DNA from: Anopheles merus
Taxonomy: Eukaryota; Arthropoda; Insecta; Diptera; Culicidae
Reading direction: 5' to 3'
Assembly: GCF_017562075.2 (NCBI RefSeq)
Contig: NC_054085.1
Location: forward strand, 1,178,001 to 1,242,000
Length of the DNA stretch: 64,000 nt
The notes beneath the pieces are model-generated. The model was not told the origin of the DNA and searched no databases. It saw nothing but the letters and a program-made list of their open reading frames with translations. This document shows positions 1 through 13,600 of the stretch, one piece after another. Within the stretch, counting starts at the first letter, position 1, and every line of letters begins with the position of its first letter. The position numbers and the translations under genes were made by a program.

Positions 1-1246
1 CCATGTGTTTATCTCGCTTCACAATTCCATGCAACGAACCACGTCATACTACATATGGTTGATATGACTGTAAAGGCCTATATAAGAAATATTCGAACGA
101 TTTGAAATTATTCTCTCATTATGCCCACTCCAAGTAAAGCTCTTCTCTTTCTTTGTCAAGGAACCTGTTACCGTGTAACCTTGCTTTCTGAGTAGCGTCT
201 CGTTTTCAACCTTTGATATTGCGTTTCAACACTTAAATGGCAAAACGTTTTCACCTTTCGCCAAACGTTTGTGTTTTATTTTCGCTTATAGTGATGTGAC
301 CCTCGTAAGAAAATGAAAATATGCGACCGGCAGCAGTACGATTTGTCATCATGTTGTGGGAAGTGACTCAAAAAAGCTTTGGAGCTTGCATAATATCAAT
401 ATATTGTGAACAGGCCATTTACACTGCGAGAAAAGCAGTGTGTTTCGCTCTTGAGCTTAAATGGTTCGAAAATCGCTCAATATTCTTCTCTTTTCAAAAA
501 AGTAGCCGATGGTGTGAACCGAAAAAGACAACATTGTTGGCTTTTTTGTGGGTCATATTTCAATAAAGATTTTTTCCACATGTTGGACGTTAATTAAGCA
601 AGAACATTATGTGGCTCAGTAAATCAGTGAATGTATGAATGAAGCAAAACATTAAAAAAGATCATGTAAAAAGACTCAAGAAGTGTGTATAGTCCTGTGC
701 AATATTATGCAGAAACTATTGTCATTACCTATAGCATTGTTGCATCTACATTAACATTGACCTTCATTATGATTATTGGTTTAGCTGAAGAACGTGAGAG
801 ATTTAACACCAATTTGTGCATCCGTAATATACCGGTTACCGGTGGATTGAAGCAATGATTCCAATTCTGGAGCCCAATCTGGTACAAATTTGCATATCGC
901 ATACGCATCTATGAATAGAAGTGTACATAAAACCAATCAGTACCGAACTCGCCTCAAACGAGTACCTTTCTGAAGAAAAGTGTTTTGGTACGCGATGATC
1001 GTTAAAACGGAATAATTATCCATGCTTGCTAGGGAGATCGAGAGATAAATGCAGCTATTGTTAAGAAAAATGTTGCGTGTCGGTATGTCATACCATAGAA
1101 AAATAAAATAATTCAACATTCGTAGGTAAAATGAATCTCGGAAGTGAATTTAATTCTAGTACTGTAAAAACATACATTGCAATCATTGCCTAAATGGTCC
1201 GCAAATCGGTGCGAGATTTGCTTTTTCGCTCAGGTTATAATGTTTT

Positions 1247-1516
1247 ATGCTTACAGTTCGACTGTCCTACTATCAGGATATGCATTCTGAGCTCAATGAT
1301 GCGTGTAGAAACACCAATGGTGATGGGAACAAAATGCACGACAATTTGTACTACCGACCATTGGAAAATATGGGTGTAACAATTGGCTTTATGCTACCAC
1401 GGATGATTTTAGATATACCGAAAGAGAAGAACGAAAACGGTTTGCTAGCTTGGTGGAAATATGCAGCGAATGAAAGAAAAATGTTTACCAACCTTCGGAC
1501 GAATGAAAGCCAATGA
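1247..1516 (+). other. Unrecognised open reading frame, 89 codons
   Basis: Open frame beginning with an ATG and ending in TGA, with an amino-acid mix more protein-like than the surrounding DNA. It contains the motif AWWKYA, which recalls the WWKYA-type motif of VPS13-family proteins, but I see no other match to that family. There are no clear splice sites and it probably lies in a Shank intron. It may be a decayed gene fragment or chance. No function is claimed. Confidence 0.15.
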
Positions 1517-4027
1517 TGCGTTACATTGCCTGAACGATGGTATATGGCTATGTTTTCGAGGGACAGGTGAGGCCAACGAATCCCATGGTACATCCGTAAT
1601 GGTGTGATCTCTGGTCCAAAGCAGACGGCCGGTAATTGTTTCTGTTTGTAAACGAAAAAATAAAGGGTTGGTCGCTAGATCATCACATTCCTGTGATCAA
1701 ACGGTACAATTGAACCACCCGTCTTCTATGTTTAAGCAATGGTCATTGTGACAAGTCCCATGGCCAGTGGCAAGCATTCGGGGTAAACCTAATTTTGAAA
1801 CTGTATCGGAATTTTTGCACCATCCACAGCATCGATGGAAGATTTACAATATTTAAAATTAACTAATAATTAATATAACATTTAATTGATTGGACATATC
1901 TTACTACCATGCTATACATTAATGTTCTAGTTTGTAATATTTGCTATATTCTCTCTTGATCGATGTGTATCAGATTTTTCAGAATGGCATTTGAATCATT
2001 GCACTTCGTTGTTTGATTTACATTGACTGTTAATTAATACTAAAGGTCGGACTTTATTGGTAATTAGGTAATTAGGTTCAAATGAAATAAATTTGAAAAT
2101 CTGTATGATCTGTATGACAAACTTGATCTGTAATCTGTATGTAGATTTGTTTCATATCTGTATGAATATTTGTCCAATATCTTTTTTAAATATGTGTCGT
2201 TTACATAATTTGTCGTATATTTCAAACAGGGTATGTTACCGAATAGTTGTGCTATCTTTTGTATTTTTCTAGTGACGGAAGCAAGGGTTTTTCCTTGATT
2301 TTTTTGGTGTTGCGTAAGGCTTAGTCTGGAATGGTTGCAAAATACTTGCAGACGTATTGCAAAAAAGACCGCCATCCGACGCTATGCTGTTGTGAGGTTA
2401 GTAGTTTCAGATGGTGCATGAAAACAATAAAACGCCACAACTTTCTGCATTGTACGTGAGCGAAATATAGAACATTAGTCGTATGACAATGCTGGTTACC
2501 GCAACGAAAGAAGAAAAAAACACAGCACGGGTTGGTTTCTGCTAGCAATTTTCTCAAAATCTTTATCGCTAGCCATAGTGGCAAACAAGGAGCTCTTTCA
2601 ATGCCGTCGGTTCATTATGCTCCGCATCCCTAGCGAATGGTGTTATATTTGTCAGGTCTATCGCATAGGTCTTATTGTTATAATTCTTTGTTTGGAGAGC
2701 GGGTTTCACTGAGCGAGTGTTGGAGAAGATGACATTGTTGTTGTACTTTTGCATGAAGGAATGCATTTTAATAAGAGCAGGTAGTGTAGTATTGGATCTA
2801 GGAACGTGCGATACGTCTTAAAAGAGTTTGATGCAGCAGTTCGCTTCTTAATCTTGACAGAGCTTTAAATATATGGGAATTTGGAGCAATATGGGAGTTA
2901 TAAGCAGTTTAATAAATACTTTTTTGAATTAAACACTTAACATAATTTAAAGAACAAAATAACGTATTAATATCTCTAAAACTGTAAAATGAAAGTCGAT
3001 GTTTGAAGCGATGATATGCAAGCCCCGAGGGAGGGGCAAAATGCTATAGCTTTTATGCACGTGTCGTGAAATGTTTTCTCTACATATATTTTCTACATCG
3101 CCTTGCACCGTTTTCCAAACATATCCTTTTAAAATTAAACGCTTTTTATACGTGTCGATAAAATCGGATGATTTTGAACTGTGCCGTTTAGCATTATTGT
3201 GTGTAGAAATACAGCATAATAACCTCATCTAGAGCCAAATGTCAAAAGAAGCTACTCATGTTGTCTCGCTTCGAGCTTTTGAACATTTGTTATGATTTAT
3301 CTTATGACAAATCATATAGAAATGCAATACTTTCATAAATATACCATGTAAAACTTCCATTCATTCTTGTAGCATTCATCAAAACTTATTTTCGAAGTGG
3401 TAAAAAACATCCTTTTACTGTTAAATGTTTATTCATAATTATTTTGGTTGTTATTTTACATCAGGTTTTAAAACCTTCATGCTGTTGTTATTATACTTAA
3501 ATGAATACGTTTTGAAAATGTTTAGTTCTTGCGTGTCGATTTTGTTCTTCATGTCCATTTTGTCGTTTTTTACTATTTTTGAAACGGAAAAATGAATGAC
3601 CAATAATGTCGTTCAATTGGCTCAAATCTTAAAGTAAGAAAATGCATATGTCCAACACAAGTCCTCTAATATCAAATTTCTGTAGAACGATGAGTACTGG
3701 AGTGGTCTACGTACAACGAGATATTCAATTGCCGTTTCAATTAGGCGGGCCCGGAAACAAAACAAATTGATTAATTTGTTCAGGTCTCATAGTGCTTCGA
3801 GAACCACATTTTAAAAAATTCTTGACACAGCATGAGTCAAAAATGATGTTGAGGATAAGCTCTGTTTATGTGAAATTGAAGACGGAAATGTAGTTGATGG
3901 TAGTCTGGTAGATAATTTGAATGTAATCAAATAATAAAAAAGCGTCTTTTCTATGCTCAGAAACTCTTTACTCATTGGTGTTGAAAGAACCGAGCAGTAA
4001 ACTATTGAATCAATAGTTTTTTGATAC

Positions 4028-4197
4028 TCCCACTACTTAACAATATGTCCGTCATGGGTTTATGCCCCGTATGGCCTCGTGTCTCCCATAAGTAGGATTT
4101 GCTATCCTGCTAATAGTAGTCACTGATAGCCAAGCCCGTTAGTGGTACAGAACGGCGTTGACCGGCAACGGTTGTTGGACCTTAGAAGAAAAAACGA
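4028..4197 (+). repeat. Degraded tRNA-derived SINE (Sine200-like)
   Basis: Diverged copy of the SINE seen more clearly at 30336-30533. Shared blocks in the same order: CTTAACAA, GTCCGTCATGGG, AGTAGGA, CTATCCTGCTA, AGTCACTGA, AGCCAAGCCC, GTGGTACAG, TTGACCGGCAACGGTTGTTG. The B-box region is mutated (GGGTTTATGCCCC), so Pol III activity is unlikely. Sense to Shank. Confidence 0.7.
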
Positions 4198-4631
4198 CTT
4201 TGCGAAATTTGGCAGGTTGGCGCGTCTAAAATGATATCAAATTAGAGGGTGTCAAAATTATGATGGTTTAGTATGGTTTAAAATGTCTGCCGAGCATCTT
4301 TGTAAGTAAGATCGCTTGGTTTTAGAACTAGTATTTTTATCAATCATTGATAGTTAATAATTATTTACAATAACTCCGCAATATTGCGATGGACTGCTCT
4401 ATCTTATCACGAATCTCAACTCAACTTTAATAGTATTTTATCCAGACTGGTGTAAATCTTTAAACAGGAATTACAGTCTTAATGGTTGATTTTGAAGAGC
4501 TCAATTCGAAAAGTATTTTATTTCTTTTTTTAGTTTCATTTGTTTTGCACATTCTACATGTTTAACGCTATATTCTCCAAATAATAGTTTGAACGGTCAA
4601 CATAACATCGTTGTTTTTTTTTACTTTATAG

Positions 4632-7600
4632 GAATTAAAAGAAAGCTTCAATTATGGATTATTCTCCCCACCATCAAACGGTAAAGCTGGTAAATTCTTG
4701 GATGAAGAACGGCGATTAGGAGACTACCCTTTTAATGGACCAGTGGGCTACCTAGAGGTATGTTTAAACAATATGTAAAAGAAATGCTGCAATATACTTT
4801 AATGAAACTTGAGTTATTTTGATTCGTTGAATTAACCGAGCACGTACGATCTCATTTGTATGATCTATCTCTATTTTACGTACGAATTGCATGGTTGATT
4901 AGTTTAAGTACTAATTTCCGGTATCCATGGGGTCACTCACAGTTTCAGAATGAATGCTTTCTTACAGACAACTCGTTTTAAGACATGCTAACAATGCTTA
5001 CACCGTAGAAAACATGATCACTTGAACGACGAACGTTGATTGTGTGTATTCAAGTTTCTCGTAAATGCAGGGAAAGCCCCTGTAATCGGTTGCATTAGTA
5101 CACGTGCGGTTCTATGCTCTATCGGATCTCGGGGCATCATTGAAGATGCAGTTCAGTGAGCGCAAAACAAATGCACTATAAGTCAATAACCGTAATTTAC
5201 ATATGCTCTCACGCATCTCGTCAAATAATCGACCATTCGTTTGTTGCTCACTATAGAGGCAGCATTTTGTCGCGGACTACAGCACCGCTATCATGCGAAA
5301 CGTGCAATTTATTGTTGTACGTGTTAGATATTCGTTGTTTTGTTGGTTGGTTTCTTTTTCCCCCCACCACACTATTGCTGCTCAAATTCAACAACTTTCT
5401 AAGTACATGTGGAAAGGTGACTTTTATCGTATCGGGGAATCATATTTTAATCATTCAAACAATTTCATGATAAAAAATACATTACATTACTCGTATACAC
5501 AACAGATTTCAATTTGTTTTGAATTTATATAATGCTAAAGTTATTTCGTTGAAATTTATCTGTGCAAAGGTGATATGTTTTACTTTTTTTGCGCTCGTAT
5601 CATTTAGTCAATTTGTTTGTGATATATTGAATTAATATTGTCTTTTTTAATTTTTTTTTAACATTTACCAAATGTTACCATATCTATTAGAGCAGAAGTG
5701 AATATATTGCTCCCATGTATAGCTATAATCTGTAGAAAGAAATAACTTATTAATGTTGTGTATTTTATTCATAGCTCAAATATAAGCGACGCGTCTACAA
5801 GATGCTCAACTTAGATGAACGCCAACTGAAAGCTTTGCACACACGTGCTAACCTTCGACGCTTCATTGAGTGCATCAATAGCGGTCAGGTGGAAAAAATC
5901 GCCAAGATGTGTGCCAAAGGATTGGATCCCAATTTTCATTGTCAGGAAACGGGTGAAACGCCACTTACGATTGCCACTGGTTCAAAGAAGCCGAACAAGC
6001 TACTGATTGCGCTCGTAAACGGTGGTGCTCTATTGGACTATCGAACCCGTGACGGTGCCACTGCGTTACATAGAGCCGTAGAACGCGACAGTCTAGAAGC
6101 GGTCAGGTAAGATAATAATTTTTCCAATATAACTGTAAATTTTTACTACCATCGATGTAATCAAACATTTCGCATAAAATCGTTTGAATATATCAGCCAA
6201 AAAATTAAAAACATTTTTTTTTCTCGCAAACTTTTACCTTAGCTAGTCAACAATCTCATTACACATGGATTGATTTTATGTAAATAGATTTTAACATTAT
6301 CACGTTTGTGTTTCATTTTAGCACGCTTTTGGAATTAGGAGCATCTCCAAACTATCGTGATACGAAAGGCCTAACACCTGTTTATCTATCTGTTACGCGG
6401 AAAACAGATCCCAAAATCAGTGAAGTACTTTTACATGATCATGCGACACTAGGCATTCAAGACAGTCAAGGGTGGCAGGAAGTCCATCAGGTATAACAAT
6501 TATTACAATTTCTTCATATTTTTTTATTTTTCTTTCCTCTTGCTACCATGCAAATAGAAAAAAGATACTACCATGCAAATTATGGTAGCATTTAATTGTA
6601 GTCTGGGGTCTGTAATTTGTATTAGTATTGTTTTGATCTTTTAACTGATTTGTTGGTGATTGGGCATAAGGATTCTTAATGGGAAAATGAGAAGGAACTT
6701 TTAAACTTATAAAAAAATGTATCACTCGTCGTACACTCGAGATTCGTAGTCGAAATGTGTCTTCGGCTATGAAAATGAATCCAAATAATCACTGTATCTC
6801 ATGTTTTTGTCATGTTTCATACCTTTATTTTTATTTGTGGTATTTACTCAAATGAGGGGTTAAATGAAACAGTGATGAGTTGAAAGATTTATTAAAATCG
6901 CTCTTAAAAATAATAAAAAAAAACTCTCTAAGGATGTATTCTATGATGGTTTAATAATGTTTTCCTTCTCCAAGAAAAAAGAGTCCTCAAAATATGTATA
7001 ATCTGCCATTGCTTTCGGCAAACTACGTTGAAAGCAACTTAGTCAAAATTCTTTAGTTTCTTGTATTGTTTTTGTTCCATTATCTAATGATGCTCTTTTT
7101 TCTTCTCTTTTCTTTCTCTCTGCTTATTCTTACATCTGATTAAAAAAATACATCACTCAAACACATACTTTGCAACTACTTTCACAATCTACCTTCAACT
7201 GTTACGATTCCTTACTTTCGTCGACATTGTTGTAAAACAAACACTGAACAATGTTTGCACCACAATCAACTAAACGTTTCTCGGGAGCAACATTATTCCT
7301 ATAAAACAATACGATGAACTACTTATTTCCCTCTAATTATTCCCATTCTTACCAAATCCTGTTCAACACTTGACCTTCACCTTTTCATTACTCTTAATGA
7401 TTGTGGCGCGTGTGATATTGCGTTTGCGTGAGAGTAGGCTTGTCGGAACGGGTTAGTTCATCATTTAGAGCATTTATTGTTCTACGGTGCGGATATGGAT
7501 GGTCAAAACGCTTCCGGCAATACGCCGCTGCATGTATGCGCTGTTAACAATCAGGAGGCTTGTGCTAGAATGCTACTTTTTCGTGGTGCCAACCGAGGCG

Positions 7601-10600
7601 CATTAAACTATGCCAACCAGACGCCGTACCAGGTATACTATCACTTTACTTTATAATTTAAAAGTAGTTAAAAATGCATGCCCTGCTGATTTGTACATTT
7701 TGGAGTTAAAATAATTAATGTGTTTGTAGAATATCAGCAAACCCAAAGAAGTTAGCATTGTAGATTAGAATATGTTAAGATCATCATGTAATGAAACAAT
7801 ATGTTTCTCATTTGATTATATTGTCTTTTGAAACGAGACCGTAAATTAGCATTTATCTTTATTATTTTAAAATATAATATTTACAAAATTGAATTATCTT
7901 TTATTGGTAGTCTCTTGTATATAAAATGTCTTCTAGACTAGTGATTAGATCATTTTGTTATGTTTTTTTTTATTATTTAGTATTAGAGTGTGTATTTTGT
8001 TTGTGCGTTTTAGGTTTACAATGTTTAATAATTTCTTATGTTCTTCTTAAAAATCTTTACTAACCATATAATGTTTTCCTATGTATCTTATTACATTTCT
8101 TAGGTTGCCGTTATTGCCGGTAATCTAGAGCTGGCAGAAATGATTCAAAATTACAAAAACGAGGATATTGGTAAGTGGTATTAAAATAAAGACGAAAGCA
8201 AAATAACAAGAAAATATAACATAATACAACCTAAGACACATAAATACTGTTTAAAGAATTAATTTAAATAGGAAATGCTAACCAGAAACTCTGCCCAACT
8301 CGCTAGGCGTTCCTATTAAAGACGCATGTATTTTTCTGTAAAATACATATGTTACAAGCTTTCTTCATTTCAAACACTACAACCAACACATTGCACATTG
8401 CACACATTTCACCATCTATCCTAAGTGCAAATTATTTGTTTATTTCGTGCAAACTGTTGATGCATTTTCTAGTTCATCTTAACATAATTCATTTCTTCTT
8501 TACTTGTTTTGATAGTACTTGTTTCTTGTTCTGCTCGACCCTCCTACGCTCCTATCATTATCAACATCTACATCATCGACTTCGTCATCATCATCATTCT
8601 TTTGAATGCTATTGACATGTTTCATCATGATTGTTTTTTGGTTAAAATTGAATCAACTATAGAATATTTTCGATGAATTTAGTGCATTACTAGTTTTGGA
8701 TAATACTGAACTTATTTCATGACGATCTGCATTAGATTTTTGTTGCATTTCGTTGCGATTTTGATAATACAATGACTAGAAAAAGGTCTATTGATATCAA
8801 TATATGTCTGTAGGCTTTTGTCTAATTTTTTTTTGTGTTTTAAAACCAGTTATGTTTAGATTAAACTTTGATTTTGATTAAAACGAAATATTTGTTTCCA
8901 TATGGTCTCGATTCTTTGTTATTATATTGTAATCATCAAAAAATGATCGAGCTATTAATACTGTTTGTTAATATTTTCATATTAAGAAGTAGCTTGCTGT
9001 TTAATTTATTTGTTTGTGTTGAGTAATGAATTTGTACGGTATAAACATATGACCTTCTGTCACTTGAATTTGCTGCTTGGGAATTGTATTGAGGGGACGA
9101 ATGAAGGAAACAAGGAATAAAGAAGGAGTCTAGCGCAAGCGTTCAATCAGTACAGACGTTCCTCTCTCTACCAGTTGAGAAATTCAATAACTAAAACATT
9201 ATGGTCCTTCGTAGAACCGGATAGAATTGGCTATCGAGATAACGACAATTCGTTGCACACGGGTGCATTAGTGGCAGTGTATTGTGCGTTTGCTGTTTCG
9301 ATACTCGTAGAGAGATTGAGGAAGTGTGCATAACGGCAGTGTATTGTTCGCGCGAGTGTAACAGTGTGAGTTGGACACTAGGACATTCAGTGTGCGTGTA
9401 AAATAGCTGTGCGCGTTCGGACAGGCTCATACTTGAGCATACGCATGCGTTAGATCGTGCACTTCACAAGTGGCTTAATTGTGAAGTCCAGATACGCAAC
9501 ATTTGGTGCATCGAGCGTTCAAAGTGTAGAACGTTTTCGGTGAGAAGTGTTGTGTAGCTTCAGTGCGGGAGTGCAAGTGTCCCCACAAACCGAGTACCTG
9601 ACTTCCAATTCGTGGAACGTCGTTGGTGGTATCGTTTGTTCCAGTGTAGGTGCGCAAGTTACCTACACACGCACATCGAGCGTTTTCAATCTGTGGAAAC
9701 GTGGTCGGTGCGATACATTAGTGTGTGTCGTCGAACCGCTGCCGTTCGAATTCACAAGAAATTACCAGTGCAGGTTTGCAAGTTCCTGTACAAAGCATAT
9801 CGAACGTTTTCAATACGTGGAAACGTGGTCGGTGCCAGTTATTGTTTCTGACGGTCAAGCCTCAGTCTTTTGGACGCTTGTTGAACAATACATTGTTCAA
9901 GTGTTAGTGAACATTGAATTCAAAGTTGTATGTTTCAAGTGTAGGTGAGCAAGTTCCCTATACACGTACATCGAACGTTTTCAATCTGTGGAAACGCGGT
10001 CGGTACGGTATCTTTTTGCTTGTGATCGATCATCAGTCGTTCGAATACGCAAGAAGTGTTTTCAGTGCAAGGAGGCAAGTTCCCTGCTTAAGGCATATCG
10101 AACGTTTTAATTCGTGGAAAACGTGGTCGGTGCTAACAAACGTATTGTGAACAATACGGTTCGCGCGCGTTATTCAAACGGAGTGAGCGTGTGCGCGAGT
10201 GAACAATTCTCTCTTTTCGGGTTAAGATAAAGGTTCGCGCGCGTTATTCAAACGGAGTGAGCGTGTGCGCGAGTGAACAATTCTCTCTTTTCGGGTTAAG
10301 ATAAAGGTTCGCGCGCGTTATTCAAACGGAGTGAGCGTGTGCGCGAGTGAACAATTCTCTCTTCTCGGGTAAAGCAAAGTTCCGCGTGTGTTAATCCGGG
10401 TGTGTGCGTGAGTGTGCGAACAATAAAACCGCGTGGTTTGAACTAATTCTACGGGTAGAGTACGGAACAAATTGAACTATTTTACGAACATTCAGTGTTG
10501 TGAAAAGTGTTTTTTGTTACAAGTGAAAATGCCTGGTTCACCAGTTCCAACGACGTCGGCGGCGTTTGAGGAACAAGACGCATCGCATCGTGTATCACAT

Positions 10601-13600
10601 GTGCAAGCTGCATCAGACAGCGATCATGTCCAAGCCAATCCAATACTGAGGGCAGCCGTGGCAAGAGAAGCTTCGGAGAGTGAGTTTGCAGGTTTTGAAT
10701 CAGTAAATTCAAGTCCTACTTTTCCAACAGCAGCAATGCTGGCGGAGAAAAGAAAGCGAATGCGTCAGCATTTCGACCAAAGGCTGGACCGCATTGATCA
10801 AGCACTACAGCATGCAACAAGAGCGGATGCCGCTTTTCTGAAAGGATGTGCGTCACGCTTGTCGATGCTATCCACGGAATATGAAACATGGCACACCAAC
10901 AATTTGGTTTCTTCTTCCAATGCACAGTTCGAACAAGAAGAAGAAGAGTACGCCTCTTTCGAGAACCGCCATTTTGAGCTTTCATTGGCAATTGAAAGAA
11001 ACTTGTCATCAAGTGTAGTTTCCACACCAACACGCGATACCATGCCACACACAAAACTTCCCGAAATGCGCTTGCCAACTTTTGATGGAAAGATGGAAGA
11101 TTGGTTACCGTTTCGAGATGCCTTTCTCAGTCTTATTGATCGCAATAAGAATTTAGCCGACGTAGACAAGCTACGATACTTAAAAGGCTCTCTTCAAAAG
11201 GATGCTCTTAACGTAGTAGGAGACATCGAAATCACCGACGCAAATTATTCTGTTGCCTGGGAAGTATTGAAATCGCGATTCGAAAACAAAAAGCTAGTGG
11301 TGAAACGATATCTTGATGGATTATTTGCGATACCACACATGAAAAAGGAATCATACGAATCACTGATTTCTTTAATTGACAGTTTTGAGCGTGGTGTTAA
11401 AATGACGACTAGAATGGGAGTGGCCACGGAAGGATGGAGCGTGCTCTTAGCTCACATGGTCTGCTCTAAATTAGACCTGGCCACACTTAAACAATGGGAA
11501 ATACATCATAGCTCAACCAATGTTCCCACGTATGACGAGATCATGAAATTCCTTCGCAGCCACGCAACTGTTTTGCAAGCCATGGCTCCAGGCAGGAATC
11601 GAACAAGTGAAGCAACAACAGCTGGAGGCAGAATGAAAACCCGCAACGAAGTGTACAGCGTGGTTAAGCCAGCCACAAAGGTTTGTTCATTCTGCAAAAG
11701 GGCTTCACATGCTGCGTACCTGTGCGAAGTGTTTCGAAATGCATCTGTGGAAAAGCGACACGAGCTAGTGAGGAACGGACAGTTGTGTTTTAACTGTTTG
11801 TCGGCGGGTCATCAGCGAAAGGATTGTTCGTCCGGATCTTGCCGTGTATGTCAGCGAAATCATCATACGATGCTTCACAAACCGAATTCTCCAATTGATC
11901 AGTCGTCATTAGCATCAGCGTCATCACTGCCGTCTACATCAAATGCAGAAGCAGCTACACCGGCTTCTATTGTTCAACATTGTGCGCGCAACAATTTCGA
12001 AAAAATAATCCTGTTACCAACAGCAATGGTACAAGTAGTGAATGTTGACGGAACACGTATCTGGGCTCGAGCTTTACTGGATGGAGGTTCACAGATCAAC
12101 ATTGTTACGGAACGATTGGTACAGCTGTTGAGAGTCCAGAAGAGGAACGAGCATCATCTGCTTGGTGGAATAGGGAAGGCACAGCATTCGTCTCATCATT
12201 CTGTGAGCCTTGCTATCCACTCTCACTGCTCTACCTTCAAGGCAAGCTGGAAGTTCCATGTGCTGCGAGAAGTGACGTGGGACCAGCCAGCACATGCAGT
12301 CAATCCGGAAGGATTGAACCTACCGAAGGGAGTGACGTTGGCGGATCCTCATTTCTATGAGCCAGGGCCAATTGATCTACTTATTGGGCGAGAAGGTTAC
12401 AACGATCTACTTTTGGGTAACATTCTTCGGTTGAATAGCCCAAAACTACTACTGCAAAACACGGAGCTGGGTTGGATTGTCTCAGGTCAGGTAAGCCAAG
12501 GTCTAACACACTCTTCCTTAGTGCTCAACGTCATGACGCTGAATGACCAACTAAGCCGGTTTTGGGAACTGGAAGGCTGCTACTCCCCTGCGATGTTATC
12601 CGTCGAGGAAGCTGAGTGTGAGGCAGCATTTGTACAAACAACTTCACGAGACCACGAAGGCCGTTTCGTGGTAGCCTTACCAACGCGTACTGAAAGGCTT
12701 AATCAACTAGGTGACTCTTATGAAGCTGCATCACGGCGGCTACAATCGCTCTGTAGGCGATTAAATATCGACTCGAAATTGAAGCAGGAATATTCTAAAT
12801 TCCTACAGGAGTATCTCGATCTAGGACACATGGAAGAAATTCCATCTGACCGCCATGACATTGGAAAGACATATTACATGCCGCATCATTGTGTAGTAAG
12901 ACCCGACAGCCTCACGACTAAGCTAAGAGTCGTATTTGATGCATCCAGTTCTACTGATACAGGGGTATCCCTCAACGATGCACTGATGGTGGGACCTTCA
13001 GTGCAAGATGATCTTTTGTCGTTGTTACTCCGATTTAGAGTACCCAGATTTGCGATTTTGGCTGACATTGAAAAAATGTATCGCCAAATTTGGGTGAAGG
13101 AATCCGATCGTCCACTTCAACGCATCCTGTGGAAAGAATCTGCTGATGATAGAATTCGCATCTATCAGCTGAAAACCGTTACGTACGGCACAGCCTGCGC
13201 ACCTTACTTGGCCACCCGTTGTCTGCAAGCGTTGGCTAAGGAAGGAGAAACAAGATATCCCAGGGCATCCAAGGTCCTCGAGCAAGATTTTTACATGGAT
13301 GACATGATCACCGGTGTGGAATCTGTTGAAGATGGCCGGATTATTTGCAGCGAAATAAATCAGCTTCTACAATCGGCAGGATTTCACCTGCGCAAATGGG
13401 CTTCAAACTCGTCTGAGTTACTGGAGCAAATACCAGCTGAACTACAAATCGAGGGAGATGTTTTGAACATCGATCGCAGCACATCCATCAAGGCTTTGGG
13501 TTTAAGATGGATGCCATCATCGGACCAGCTAGGGTTTAGTGTGCCTGGTTGGAAGGAATCAGAAATCATCACCAAACGCATTGCGTTATCAGACTCAGCT

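Larger units (their letters stand above)
1..4631. other. Shank upstream/intronic sequence without a recognised exon
   Basis: AT-rich DNA before the first recognised Shank exon. The exon at 4632 starts with an acceptor and in mid-protein, so this stretch is probably intron of Shank. It holds a degraded SINE at about 4028-4197 and an unrecognised open stretch at 1247-1516. The area 2090-2170 repeats a CTGTATG-type motif several times. I see no SPN-domain exon. Confidence 0.6.

Noticed and set aside
9547..10150. Several overlapping plus-strand open frames (60-133 codons)
   Set aside because: They share repeated peptides because they read through the BEL leader repeats; there is no sign of a protein family.
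10472..10528. First ATG of the BEL frame as translation start
   Set aside because: The ATG at 10529 has a better context and the 19 residues before it look like leader sequence, though the upstream start cannot be excluded.
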